Source of the DNA: Lascolabacillus massiliensis
Lineage (GTDB): Bacteria; Bacteroidota; Bacteroidia; Bacteroidales; Dysgonomonadaceae
Direction of reading: 5' to 3'
Length of the DNA: 64,000 nt
Assembly: GCF_001282625.1 (NCBI RefSeq)
Contig: NZ_CTEJ01000001.1
Span: 124,001 to 188,000, forward strand
Numbering within the stretch: the first letter of the stretch is position 1; each line of letters opens with the position of its first letter. The notes under the pieces are model-generated. The model was not told the DNA's origin, made no database searches, and worked only from the letters and a program-made list of their open reading frames with translations. Below, in pieces: positions 56,161 to 64,000 of the stretch. The translations under genes and the position numbers were made by a program.

Positions 56161-56197
56161 ATCAATATCACTAAAATGGAATCTCCGAAATAATATG

Positions 56198-56205
56198 TAT
56201 TTTTG
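56198..56205 (+). promoter_or_regulatory. -7 box upstream of recN
   Basis: TATTTTTG lies 55 bp before the recN ATG. No SOS-box-like palindrome was noticed near it. Confidence 0.45.
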
Positions 56206-56260
56206 TTTGTTAGAGTTCCTGTTTGAAATAAGGATTTTCAAGTGAGGTTTTGTTTAATAT

Positions 56261-57928
56261 ATGCTGAAATCATTAACAATAGAAAATTATGCACTGATCG
56301 ACTCAATTCACATTGAGTTTGATACAGGACTGACTGTTATTACAGGAGAAACAGGTGCCGGCAAATCTATTCTTTTAGGTGCATTGTCACTAATTCTTGG
56401 TCAAAGAGCTGATAGTCGCCATATTAAACATGGTGAAAGCAGATGCCTTATAGAAGGGGTATTTGATATTTCAACTTATAATCTTAAATCTTTTTTTGAT
56501 GATCATGATTGGGTATATGATGGTAATGAATGCATATTGCGTCGAGAAATATGGAGTACCGGAAAGTCACGTGCTTTTGTAAATGATTCACCTGTTTATC
56601 TAAACGATCTGAAAGAAATTGGGGAAAAGCTAATTGATATTCACTCACAACATCAAAACCTTGCACTTAATGATAACCTGTTTCAATTGAATGTGGTTGA
56701 TACTCTTGCAAGGACAGGAAAAGAGCTGAGAGAATATGTAGATGCATATAAAGATTATCGCTCATCAGAAAAAGAATTGAACGATATGCGTTTGCAAGCT
56801 CAGAAAAACAGAGAAGAGGAGGATTATCTCCGGTTCCAGCACAAGGGTTTATCAGAAGTTTCACTTAAACCCGGTGAACAGGAAGAACTTGAAGAAGAGC
56901 TTGAAGCATTAACTCATTCAGAAGAGATAAAGTCAGGTTTATTTGCAGTAATATCGATGCTTTCGGAGGATGAGAATAATATTGAATCTTTACTAAAATC
57001 AACAAAGGATACACTGCAAAATGTGCAGAATGTATATCCTAAAGTGGCAGAACTAACTGAAAGGGTGATGTCGGCATATATTGATTTAAAAGATGTTAGA
57101 GACGATGTCTCACGTAATTTTGAAGAGATTGAATATAATCCCGAACGTCAGCAAATAATAGAAGAGAGACTAAGTGCAATTTACAATCTGCAGAAAAAGC
57201 ACTCTGTTGCAACAGTAGAAGAGTTGATTAAACTACGGGATGAAATAGATGAACAGCTGAAAAATATTGACTCGCTGGATGAAAAAATATCGGTACTTGA
57301 AAAGAAGACAGCCGAAAAACGCACTATAATGCTTAAAAAAGGCAAGTCATTAAGTAAAAAAAGGCAAGAGGCAGCTCCTGAGATTGAGAAACAATTGATG
57401 GAGAGACTTGCTTATCTGAAGATTGCAAATAGTCGCTTTAAATGTGAATTCAAAGAAAAATCAAACCCTGACATAACAGGTATAGATAACCTGGAATTTC
57501 TGTTCTCAGCCAATAGGAATACATCTTTACAACCCGTTTCCGAAGTCGCTTCAGGCGGAGAGATATCACGCCTGATGCTTTGCCTGAAAGCTATGATAGC
57601 AGGTGCAACCGCACTCCCTGCAATTATATTTGATGAGATAGATACTGGTACTTCGGGAGATGTTGCAGACAGAGTAGGAACAATAATGAGGGAGATGAGT
57701 CGCGAAATGCAAGTTATTACTATTACACATTTGCCACAGATAGCTTCAAAGGGAGATGCTCACTTTGTTGTTTATAAAGAAGATACAAAAGATGGTGTTA
57801 CATCAAAAATCAAGGCTTTATCTCATGACGAAAGAGTTGAGGAGGTTGCCCAGATGTTGAGTGGTGCTGAGGTAACATCTGAAGCAATTGAAAATGCAAA
57901 AGCAATTCTTGGCATACAATCAGAATAA
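56261..57928 (+). CDS. recN: DNA repair protein RecN
   Basis: The protein has 555 residues, the usual RecN size. An SMC-like ATPase: Walker A GETGAGKS near the N-terminus (MLKSLTIENYALIDSIHIEFDTGLTVITGETGAGKS), Q-loop DIHSQHQNLAL, a central coiled coil of about 230 residues, signature ASGGEISRLMLCLKA, Walker B AIIFDEIDTGTSG and the HLPQIAS motif at the end. It helps repair double-strand breaks with RecA. It lies 5 bp before rlmB, so they are co-transcribed. Confidence 0.97.
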   Translation: MLKSLTIENYALIDSIHIEFDTGLTVITGETGAGKSILLGALSLILGQRADSRHIKHGESRCLIEGVFDISTYNLKSFFDDHDWVYDGNECILRREIWSTGKSRAFVNDSPVYLNDLKEIGEKLIDIHSQHQNLALNDNLFQLNVVDTLARTGKELREYVDAYKDYRSSEKELNDMRLQAQKNREEEDYLRFQHKGLSEVSLKPGEQEELEEELEALTHSEEIKSGLFAVISMLSEDENNIESLLKSTKDTLQNVQNVYPKVAELTERVMSAYIDLKDVRDDVSRNFEEIEYNPERQQIIEERLSAIYNLQKKHSVATVEELIKLRDEIDEQLKNIDSLDEKISVLEKKTAEKRTIMLKKGKSLSKKRQEAAPEIEKQLMERLAYLKIANSRFKCEFKEKSNPDITGIDNLEFLFSANRNTSLQPVSEVASGGEISRLMLCLKAMIAGATALPAIIFDEIDTGTSGDVADRVGTIMREMSREMQVITITHLPQIASKGDAHFVVYKEDTKDGVTSKIKALSHDERVEEVAQMLSGAEVTSEAIENAKAILGIQSE

Positions 57929-57933
57929 AAAAT

Positions 57934-58674
57934 ATGAGAGATAAAGAAATGATTTTCGGTATACGTGCCGTTATAGAGGCTATTGAGGCCGGAAAAGACA
58001 TCGACAGAGTATTAATTAAAAGAGAACTGTCAGGTGAATTGATAGGTGAGTTGCAGCGACTTATTCGTGAATATGATATACCTATGCAAAGAGTTCCTGT
58101 GGAAAGAATTGACAGGATTACCAGAAAAAATCATCAGGGAGTTATTGCTTTTACTTCAGCTGTAACCTATCAAAAGCTTGAGAATATTATTCCTTTATTG
58201 TATGAAGAGGGTAAGAATCCCTTTATAATAGTATTGGATGGGTTGACAGATGTTCGTAATTTTGGTGCTATTGCTCGCACTTGTGAAGTTGCAGGGGTGG
58301 ATGCAATTGTTATACCCTCCAGAGGAAGTGTTTCTGTGAATGCAGATGCTATTAAGACTTCGGCAGGAGCTTTGCATACTATACCTGTATGTCGGGAAAA
58401 CAGTCTGAAAGAAGCCATTCTTTTCCTTAAAAATAGTGGAGTAAAGGTTGTTGCAGCATCGGAAAAAGCGGCAGAGCTTTACACAGAAGTAGATATGTCT
58501 GTTCCTGTTGCCATATTAATGGGTTCAGAAGATGTAGGTATAGCAGCAGAGCATCTGAGAATCAGTGATGAACTGGTTAAGCTGCCTCAGGTTGGCAATA
58601 TTAAGTCGCTGAACGTATCAGTAGCAGCAGGTGTTATGATTTATGAAGTTCTTAGACAAAGGCGTAATCAATAG
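57934..58674 (+). CDS. rlmB: 23S rRNA 2'-O-methyltransferase RlmB (TrmH/SPOUT family)
   Basis: The protein has 246 residues. An N-terminal substrate-binding domain (IFGIRAVIEAIEAGKDIDRVLIKRE) is followed by SPOUT motifs: DGLTDVRNFGAIARTCEVAGVDAIV (motif 1, Asn and Arg), ILMGSEDVGIAAEHL (motif 2) and LPQVGNIKSLNVSVAAGVMIYEVLRQR (motif 3). It modifies G2251 in the peptidyltransferase loop in the RlmB family; TrmH-type tRNA specificity is less likely given the N-terminal domain. It starts 5 bp after recN. MIFGIRAV at 57949 is an alternative start. Confidence 0.92.
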   Translation: MRDKEMIFGIRAVIEAIEAGKDIDRVLIKRELSGELIGELQRLIREYDIPMQRVPVERIDRITRKNHQGVIAFTSAVTYQKLENIIPLLYEEGKNPFIIVLDGLTDVRNFGAIARTCEVAGVDAIVIPSRGSVSVNADAIKTSAGALHTIPVCRENSLKEAILFLKNSGVKVVAASEKAAELYTEVDMSVPVAILMGSEDVGIAAEHLRISDELVKLPQVGNIKSLNVSVAAGVMIYEVLRQRRNQ

Positions 58675-58731
58675 CTCTTTACTACACAAAAAGTTATAAA
58701 TATACCTTTTAATCTCAAAATTGGTAATAAT

Positions 58732-59109
58732 ATGAAAAAAGTTATATCAACAAAAAATGCTCCTGAAGCAATTGGACCATACAGTCAGGCAATAGAGGTT
58801 AACGGATTTCTATTTTTATCCGGAATGTTACCTATTGACCCCACTACCGGAAATTTCGTTCCTGGAGGTATTATAGAACAGACTTCACAGATATTTATCA
58901 ATATTAAAGCTATCCTATCAGAAGCAGGATTGAATATTGAGAATATTGTAAAGACAACCGTGTTTTTAAGTGATATGTCGCTGTTCGATGGGATGAATCA
59001 AGTGTATGCAAAACAGTTCAAAGACTCTTTTCCAGCAAGATCTACAGTTGCTGCAAAAACACTCCCGAAGAATTCACTTGTTGAAATAGAAGTAATTGCT
59101 GCCAAATGA
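58732..59109 (+). CDS. ridA: RidA family enamine/imine deaminase
   Basis: The protein has 125 residues, the normal size. MKKVISTKNAPEAIGPYSQAIEVNGFLFLSGMLPIDPTTG and the end motif FPARSTVAAKTLPKNSLVEIEVIA, with the substrate carboxylate-binding Arg in PARST, are diagnostic. It hydrolyses reactive 2-aminoacrylate-type enamines produced by PLP enzymes and so protects the cell. It overlaps yccF by 4 bp. Confidence 0.95.
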   Translation: MKKVISTKNAPEAIGPYSQAIEVNGFLFLSGMLPIDPTTGNFVPGGIIEQTSQIFINIKAILSEAGLNIENIVKTTVFLSDMSLFDGMNQVYAKQFKDSFPARSTVAAKTLPKNSLVEIEVIAAK

Positions 59110-59483
59110 AAACATTAGGTAATATTATATGGATACTCTTTGGGGGTTTTGTAATCGCAATTGAATATGTAATAGGGAGTATTACCCTAATGATTACAAT
59201 TGTCGGAATACCTTTTGGTATTCAGTCGCTCAAACTTGCGGAGGTTGCACTATGGCCGTTTGGTAAAAAGGCAGTACATAGCAGTACATCTTCAGGATGC
59301 CTTTCACTATTGATGAATGTCATTTGGTTCTTTGTGGGAGGATTGCCAATAGTGCTGACCCACCTGCTTTTTGGGTTGCTTTTTTATATTACCATAATTG
59401 GTATACCATTTGGTAATCAGCACTTCAAACTGATGAAGCTAGCTTTTTCCCCTTTTGGTAAAGTAGTGATAAATATAAAATAA
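59106..59483 (+). CDS. yccF: YccF domain inner-membrane protein
   Basis: The protein has 125 residues with two internal repeats. Each half has a membrane segment followed by an IVGIPFGIQSLKLAEVALWPFGK-type motif: ITIVGIPFGIQSLKLAEVALWPFG and ITIIGIPFGNQHFKLMKLAFSPFG. This doubled pattern defines the YccF family. Four membrane helices are likely. The function is not known. It overlaps ridA by 4 bp (ATGA). Its stop is only 3 bp from the convergent tatC stop, with no terminator between. Confidence 0.9.
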   Translation: MKTLGNIIWILFGGFVIAIEYVIGSITLMITIVGIPFGIQSLKLAEVALWPFGKKAVHSSTSSGCLSLLMNVIWFFVGGLPIVLTHLLFGLLFYITIIGIPFGNQHFKLMKLAFSPFGKVVINIK

Positions 59484-59486
59484 GTT

Positions 59487-60311
59487 TTACTCAAAGATTG
59501 CAGGTAAATTTTCCTCTTCCTCTTCCGGCGGATCTTTTTTAACCACGAAGGCACTGATCTCCCATAATGCATAAATTGGCAGGGTAACTACAATAAGTGA
59601 AAATGGGTCACCCGATGGTGTTATAAGTGCTGCTGCCAGTAGAGAACCCACTACTGCATGACGGCGGTATGTTCTGAAGAATGATCGGTAAATCAATCCA
59701 AGACTGGAAAGTAGCCAAAATACCAGGGGTAGTTCAAAGACTAGCCCCATTATTAGTATAAGAGTATAGAAATTACTCATGTATGAATCAAGTGATATCA
59801 TATTATCTATAGACTCACTCAATTCAAAAGTAATAAGAAACCTGAAGATCAATGGGAATACTATGAAATATCCTACAAGGCATCCAACGATAAACATAAA
59901 TCCTCCGAAACCAAAGGCCTGTTTTACACCTTTTGCTTCGTTTTCATAGAGTGCTGGGCTAATGAATTTCCATATCTCATATAATATATATGGGATAGTG
60001 CATAGAACTCCAAAAGCGAATGATGTTGAAATATAGGTCATGAACTGTGTAGTCATGTTTATATTCAGCATCTTCACATTAAATGACTCAGCAGAAAAAT
60101 CCGGTAAGAACGGTATAAATTGGCTCGCCTTATCCAGAAATTTGTATGTTACAAAGTCAGAATTACGCGGTGCTAATATAACTGAGTCAAAAATATGAGG
60201 TATTATGATGAATCCTAGTATAGATAAGACTACAACAGCAATGATTATATGAATAATAGTCCATCGGAATTCTTCCAGATGATCCCAAAAGGACATTTCT
60301 TTCTCTGCCAT
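59487..60311 (-). CDS. tatC: Sec-independent translocase subunit TatC
   Basis: The protein has 274 residues. The N-terminal cytoplasmic motif EMSFWDHLEEFRWTI contains the conserved Glu/His-rich signal-binding LEELR-like site. Six membrane helices follow, including VGYFIVFPLIFRFL and VFELPLVFWLLSSLGLI. A periplasmic loop insert near residues 45-75 (ILAPRNSDFVTYKFLDKASQFIPF) is typical of Bacteroidota TatC. It receives twin-arginine signal peptides. It is 38 bp downstream of tatA. Confidence 0.95.
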   Translation of the reverse strand: MAEKEMSFWDHLEEFRWTIIHIIIAVVVLSILGFIIIPHIFDSVILAPRNSDFVTYKFLDKASQFIPFLPDFSAESFNVKMLNINMTTQFMTYISTSFAFGVLCTIPYILYEIWKFISPALYENEAKGVKQAFGFGGFMFIVGCLVGYFIVFPLIFRFLITFELSESIDNMISLDSYMSNFYTLILIMGLVFELPLVFWLLSSLGLIYRSFFRTYRRHAVVGSLLAAALITPSGDPFSLIVVTLPIYALWEISAFVVKKDPPEEEEENLPAIFE

Positions 60312-60349
60312 GTATATACCCGTAATCTATAGGGGTTCTTAAAATAAAT

Positions 60350-60553
60350 TTATTTATCGCCTGTTGTTTTATTATCTGAAGGATCTGCTTTGATATCTTC
60401 TTCAATATCATTCAACCCTTTCTTAAAGCTGTTAATACCTTTTCCGAGGCCTTTCATGAATTCAGGTATTTTTTTACCACCGAAAAGTATCAGAATTACT
60501 ATAACAATAATAGGTATTTCCCAACCGTTTAAATTAATAAGTAATGGATTCAT
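60350..60553 (-). CDS. tatA: Sec-independent translocase subunit TatA
   Basis: The protein has 67 residues. A short periplasmic N-terminus and a membrane helix ([14 protein letters not shown]) precede the hinge [23 protein letters not shown], an amphipathic helix, and an acidic/polar tail. TatA oligomers form the Tat pore with TatC, encoded next. A TatB-like subunit is not present, the usual two-component Tat of this phylum. The start follows a -7 box at 60632-60639 by about 79 bp. Confidence 0.93.
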   Translation of the reverse strand: MNPLLINLNGWEIPIIVIVILILFGGKKIPEFMKGLGKGINSFKKGLNDIEEDIKADPSDNKTTGDK

Positions 60554-60631
60554 AGGTTTTTATTTATTTGAAATGTTTTTATTGATGTTTAATCTTTATT
60601 GATTTTGTTTTTCTATCTATCATAGACATTG

Positions 60632-60639
60632 CAAATGTA
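60632..60639 (-). promoter_or_regulatory. -7 box upstream of tatA
   Basis: The minus strand reads TACATTTGC; a -33-like TTG is at 60663-60661 with a 21-bp spacer. Confidence 0.5.
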
Positions 60640-60707
60640 TGGCTAATTTATGAAACTAACCAACTGTTTTAATATAAAGTTTGAAAAAACGGGACTCAAT
60701 GTATCTG

Positions 60708-61781
60708 TTAAATCTCGGAATGTATGTTAATAATTAAATCCATATAAACCGGTAAATGATCACTGAACCCAGCGTTGTATCTGGGCCCTAGATTGGTTCT
60801 GAACGGCTTTTTGCCATAGTACCCGTGATCATCTTCCAAAAGAAAGTCTGCCTTATAAATATGTGCCAGTCTGTTTTTAACAAAGATATGGTTATTTGTA
60901 TCTAAAAGATTTCCGGAAACTATTATATGGTCGTTTATATACCATCTTCCCTGATATTTATATGTTCCGATTTCAGAGTTATTATTTTTTCTATAAAACA
61001 GATTGAAAAGTTCCTTTTCTATTTCTGATTCTGAGTCAGATTGTAATATGTCATTATAAAGATCTGTACTATTAGCCCTGAGTATTTCTGACATACTCTT
61101 ATCACTGGGTTGATCGTTAAAATCACCCATAATAATAAAATTTGCATTATTGCGCTTTAAAAGCACACTGTCTACTATGTTCCTTAGAGCTTTAGCTGAT
61201 TCAATTCTTGCCGGCTCTGTCTCTTTCTGTCCTCCACTTCTCGAAGGAAAATGGCAAACAAATACATCAATGGTATCTTTACTTAAAACAAGTCCCGTTA
61301 CATGTAGTATATTACGGGTTGGTTTTATATTTTTTTGGTTTAATCCGATTTTGTACTCATTACTTTCCAGTGGTTTAAACTGATGCCTTTGGTATAGCAA
61401 GGCATTATCTATTCCTCTATTATCTGGTGAATTTGTCATTACATACTCATATCCCTGAGCCATGAGTGGAGATCGATTGACAAGATCGAATATAACGCTG
61501 TCATTTTCAACTTCACAAAGACCAACCAGTGCCGGTGATTGCATGCCTCCGACTGCTGTAATGACTCTTGTAATATCCTGAAGTTTTTTACGATACTTCC
61601 AGGGTGTCCATTTCATAAAGCCATCAGGCAGAAAATCATTATCATCCTTTGCAGGATCATCTATTGTATCAAATAGATTTTCTACATTATAAAACATTAC
61701 ACGGAAATTGTCCTGAGAAACAATTTCCGTGAATGATATTAATAAAAAAATATTCAATATGAAAAGTCTGTGACCTAACAT
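60708..61781 (-). CDS. Secreted endonuclease/exonuclease/phosphatase family protein
   Basis: The protein has 357 residues, with a signal peptide (MLGHRLFILNIFLLISFTEIVSQ). The EEP domain begins FRVMFYNVENLFDTIDDP and shows GLCEVENDSV (catalytic Glu), VFVCHFPSRSGG, NFIIMGDFNDQPSDKS (Asp/Asn) and the final SDHLPVYMDL with the catalytic His. A periplasmic or extracellular nuclease or phosphodiesterase is likely; the substrate is unknown. It lies 17 bp downstream of pepD on the same strand. It is unrelated in architecture to the membrane EEP protein at the window start. Confidence 0.9.
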   Translation of the reverse strand: MLGHRLFILNIFLLISFTEIVSQDNFRVMFYNVENLFDTIDDPAKDDNDFLPDGFMKWTPWKYRKKLQDITRVITAVGGMQSPALVGLCEVENDSVIFDLVNRSPLMAQGYEYVMTNSPDNRGIDNALLYQRHQFKPLESNEYKIGLNQKNIKPTRNILHVTGLVLSKDTIDVFVCHFPSRSGGQKETEPARIESAKALRNIVDSVLLKRNNANFIIMGDFNDQPSDKSMSEILRANSTDLYNDILQSDSESEIEKELFNLFYRKNNNSEIGTYKYQGRWYINDHIIVSGNLLDTNNHIFVKNRLAHIYKADFLLEDDHGYYGKKPFRTNLGPRYNAGFSDHLPVYMDLIINIHSEI

Positions 61782-61798
61782 TTAAATATCACTGACAT

Positions 61799-63268
61799 CT
61801 ATTCTACATCTTCTGAAGATACATTTTCCAATATTTTTACAAGGAAATCCCAGAATTTTGCAACAGAGGAAATCTTCATTTTCTCATCGGGTGAATGAAC
61901 ATCAGTCATATCCGGCCCTATAGAGATCATATCCAGGTTTGGATATTTTTCCAGGAATAATCCGCATTCAAGACCAGCATGAATTGCCTTTACTTTGGTG
62001 TCTTTATTAAAAAGTGCCTTATATTCTCTTTGTGCCAGTTTAAGCAGTTTGGAATCCGGATTTGGCTGCCAGCCCGGATATCCATCGTTATGTAGAACTT
62101 TTGCACCTGATAGCTCAAATACTGAAGATACCATATTTACAATATATCTTTTTTGTGACTCTACTGAGCTTCGCTGACTAGTGCCTATTTCAATCAGATT
62201 GTCCGGCAGTATTTTTATTGAAGCCAGATTCGTTGATGTCTCAACAAGTCCAGGAATGTCGTGACTCATTCCAATAACTCCATGAGGACATGCATTAAGT
62301 GCCAATATTAGTTTTTCTGTTGTTTTTCTGTTTATAACTTTTGAAGGAATTTGCACTGATTCAAGCTGAATATCAAGATTGGGTTCAGTATGTTTCAATT
62401 CATTCTGTACATCTGCTAGAAATGTATTAAGTTTTACTCTGATATCCTCTTTATATTTCTCTTTTACTCCTATCAATGCATATGCCTCCCTTGGTATGGC
62501 ATTGTGGAGATTGCCACCTCCAATTTCGGAAAGTATCATATTATATTTTTTCCTGGAAATGGAGTTTAAAAATCTTGCAAGAATTTTATTGGCGTTTCCG
62601 AAGCCTTTATCAATATCACTGCCTGAATGGCCTCCTCTTAATCCTTTTACATTTACTTTGAACCAGAAGTATTTTTTAGGAGCATCTTTCTCTTTATATT
62701 TGAAATATGCCTTAGTTCCTTTACCACCGGCACATCCAATATAAATCTCTCCTTCTTCTTCCGTATCCAGATTTATAAGAAGATTACCTGTCAGAAAATC
62801 TTTCTCAAGAGCGTTGGCACCTGTTAATCCGGTCTCTTCATCAACTGTGAAAAAGGCTTCAATTTTACCATGTGCAATTTCATCGGATGCCAGTACAGCC
62901 AATTCAGCTGCAACACCAATACCATTATCAGCTCCCAGTGTAGTACCGTTAGCTTTTACCCAGTCACCATCAATGATAGTCTCAATAGGATCATTGTCAA
63001 AATCATGTTCCACGTCTGAGTTTTTCTCACAAACCATATCAATATGAGATTGCAGAATTACAGTTGGCAAGTCCTCCTTACCAGGTGTGGCCGGTTTGGT
63101 TATAAGTATATTGCCTGCCTTGTCCTGCTTCACTTCCAGACTGTGTTTTTCAGCGAAATCAAGTAGATATGCTCTGATCTTATCCTCTTTTTTAGAAGGT
63201 CTAGGTATTTGAGTTATGTCATAAAAATAACCCCATATTGACGAAGGTTCTAAATCTTTAATTGTCAT
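61799..63268 (-). CDS. pepD: Aminoacyl-histidine dipeptidase (PepD, M20 family)
   Basis: The protein has 489 residues from MTIKDLEPSSIWGYFYDITQIPRPSKKE, the conserved family start; a 19-residue upstream extension (63325) is rejected. Zinc-site motifs are present: LQSHIDMVCEK (His/Asp), TLGADNGIGVA (Asp), FTVDEETGLTGA (Glu pair), INLDTEEEGEIYIGCAGG and AIHAGLECGLF (Glu and His). It cleaves Xaa-His dipeptides (carnosine-like) and other dipeptides in the cytoplasm. A short 17-bp gap links it to the EEP gene. Confidence 0.94.
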   Translation of the reverse strand: MTIKDLEPSSIWGYFYDITQIPRPSKKEDKIRAYLLDFAEKHSLEVKQDKAGNILITKPATPGKEDLPTVILQSHIDMVCEKNSDVEHDFDNDPIETIIDGDWVKANGTTLGADNGIGVAAELAVLASDEIAHGKIEAFFTVDEETGLTGANALEKDFLTGNLLINLDTEEEGEIYIGCAGGKGTKAYFKYKEKDAPKKYFWFKVNVKGLRGGHSGSDIDKGFGNANKILARFLNSISRKKYNMILSEIGGGNLHNAIPREAYALIGVKEKYKEDIRVKLNTFLADVQNELKHTEPNLDIQLESVQIPSKVINRKTTEKLILALNACPHGVIGMSHDIPGLVETSTNLASIKILPDNLIEIGTSQRSSVESQKRYIVNMVSSVFELSGAKVLHNDGYPGWQPNPDSKLLKLAQREYKALFNKDTKVKAIHAGLECGLFLEKYPNLDMISIGPDMTDVHSPDEKMKISSVAKFWDFLVKILENVSSEDVE

Positions 63269-63381
63269 AGTATGTTTTATTGAAATGTTTGTAATCGATA
63301 AAAATAGGTGAAAAAAAACCTTCATGCAATAATTTTAGCATCTTTAATAGGAAAATATCGTGATTAATTAGGTAAATAATC

Positions 63382-63390
63382 TATCTTTGC
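63382..63390 (+). promoter_or_regulatory. -7 box of the small membrane protein/OmpH operon
   Basis: TATCTTTGC lies 22 bp before the ATG at 63412; a perfect match to TAnnTTTGC. Confidence 0.6.
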
Positions 63391-63411
63391 GACTCGAAAA
63401 GAAGGATTATT

Positions 63412-63633
63412 ATGTTACAAACAGTAATTATAGGTATAGCAGTAGGATTTATAGCAATACTTTTAATGGGTATTCGTGTTTTCTTTACCAAAAAAGGAGA
63501 ATTTCCAAATACTCATATAGGTGCAAGTAAAGCTATGCAAGAGAGAGGCATAAATTGTGCTACCTCTCAGGATACTGAGTATCGCTATAAAGAGAGCCCA
63601 ATATTGAAATTAATGAAAAACGAAAAACTATAA
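63412..63633 (+). CDS. Small conserved membrane protein
   Basis: The protein has 73 residues: an N-terminal membrane helix (VIIGIAVGFIAILLMGIRVFF) then GEFPNTHIGASKAMQERGINCATSQD, a pattern with one Cys seen in small Bacteroidota membrane proteins next to OmpH-like genes. No enzymatic motif. It is 12 bp before the OmpH-like gene and has its own promoter box. The function is unknown; a link to envelope biogenesis is inferred from the neighbour only. Confidence 0.7.
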   Translation: MLQTVIIGIAVGFIAILLMGIRVFFTKKGEFPNTHIGASKAMQERGINCATSQDTEYRYKESPILKLMKNEKL

Positions 63634-63645
63634 AATTCCTTAATA

Positions 63646-64000
63646 ATGAAGAATTTCTCCAATTATATAGTCAGTGGAGTGCTGGCTATTGCAGTTATTG
63701 TTCTATTTATCCTGCACTTTACATCAGGAAAATCCGGAAAAGAAGCCGACAGTAGAGATCTATCAGTTTTATTAAATGACTCCTCAGTTACTTTGCCAAT
63801 AGCTTATGTTAACGTCGATTCTCTCTTAATGAACTACAATTTTGCAAAAGATTTAAATGAGTCTCTATTAAGAAAAGAGGAAAGTACCCGTGCTACTCTA
63901 AATCAGCGTCAAAATCAGATTAACTCTGCAGCACAGGAATTTGAACGTAAATTGCGTAACAACGCGTTTTTAAGTCAGGAAAGAGCCCAGCAGGAGCAAG
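63646..64000 (+). CDS. OmpH/Skp-family periplasmic chaperone, 5' part only
   Basis: The reading frame runs open from the ATG at 63646 to the window edge (118 residues). An N-terminal membrane or signal segment (VSGVLAIAVIVLFILHFTSG) is followed by LPIAYVNVDSLLMNYNFAKDL, the typical Skp/OmpH entry motif, and a heptad-rich coiled coil (NESLLRKEESTRATLNQRQNQINSAAQEFERKLRNN). Skp proteins hold unfolded outer-membrane proteins in the periplasm. An uncleaved anchor is possible because no signal-peptidase site is obvious. The C-terminus is outside the window. Confidence 0.85.
   Translation, partial: MKNFSNYIVSGVLAIAVIVLFILHFTSGKSGKEADSRDLSVLLNDSSVTLPIAYVNVDSLLMNYNFAKDLNESLLRKEESTRATLNQRQNQINSAAQEFERKLRNNAFLSQERAQQEQ

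Noticed and set aside
62379-62744. 121-residue frame antisense to pepD
   Set aside because: Mirror frame of a clear enzyme gene; no independent support.

Overview
This window reads as chromosomal DNA of a Bacteroidota bacterium, most likely order Bacteroidales (a Dysgonomonadaceae/Porphyromonadaceae-like lineage; this placement is inferred). The DNA is AT-rich. Start codons almost never carry a Shine-Dalgarno (SD) sequence, and at least fourteen start regions carry the phylum's TAnnTTTG -7 promoter box. The family content also fits: GT3-type glycogen synthase, DUF4301, a PorE-type OmpA lipoprotein, a short alpha-glucan phosphorylase and full-length PurL. There is no rRNA operon, prophage, insertion sequence or CRISPR array.

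Layout. 1-3.0 kb: a truncated endonuclease/exonuclease/phosphatase-family membrane protein overlapping two tandem rhomboid proteases (minus), then HU and tRNA-Lys(CTT) (plus). 3.1-5.4 kb: outer-membrane patatin-like phospholipase. 5.5-12.4 kb: a seven-gene drug-efflux-type operon (TetR, TolC, HlyD lipoprotein, two ABC ATPases, two ABC-2 permeases) that resembles the enterobacterial cecR-ybhGFSR locus, but with YbhF split into two genes, TolC built in and a near-perfect operator palindrome in front. 12.7-15.5 kb: a little-known three-gene module (membrane TPR one-component regulator, small secreted protein, small AraC-type regulator) with paired direct repeats in its internal promoter region. 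15.6-20.0 kb: glycogen phosphorylase and synthase. 20-32.8 kb: mfd, cysE-cysK, recA, dprA, a thioesterase, purL and a phosphoesterase. 33-35 kb: ppk1.

35.1-48.5 kb is the core expression operon, all on the minus strand. Its transcription order is tRNA-Thr(TGT), tRNA-Tyr, tRNA-Gly, tRNA-Thr(GGT), tuf, tRNA-Trp, secE, nusG, rplK, rplA, rplJ, rplL, rpoB, rpoC. A strong promoter with ideal 19-bp spacing precedes it, and several gaps hold hairpins. Upstream is rpsU-xerC-hpf, whose leader contains an 11-nt perfect match to the 16S anti-SD complement far from the rpsU start codon. 50.4-52.3 kb: dnaK. 52.5-59.5 kb (plus): DUF4301 protein, PorE-type lipoprotein (TTG start), recN, rlmB, ridA and yccF. 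59.5-63.3 kb (minus): tatC, tatA, a secreted endonuclease/exonuclease/phosphatase-family protein and pepD. The window ends with a small membrane protein and the start of an OmpH/Skp-like chaperone (plus).

Most of the window is housekeeping. The parts with unexplained structure are the rpsU leader, the efflux-operon operator, the 12.4-15.5 kb regulator/secreted-protein module and a 17-bp-arm palindrome at 12.5 kb. Several conventional longest-ORF starts lie upstream of, or inside, promoter boxes and were moved downstream.
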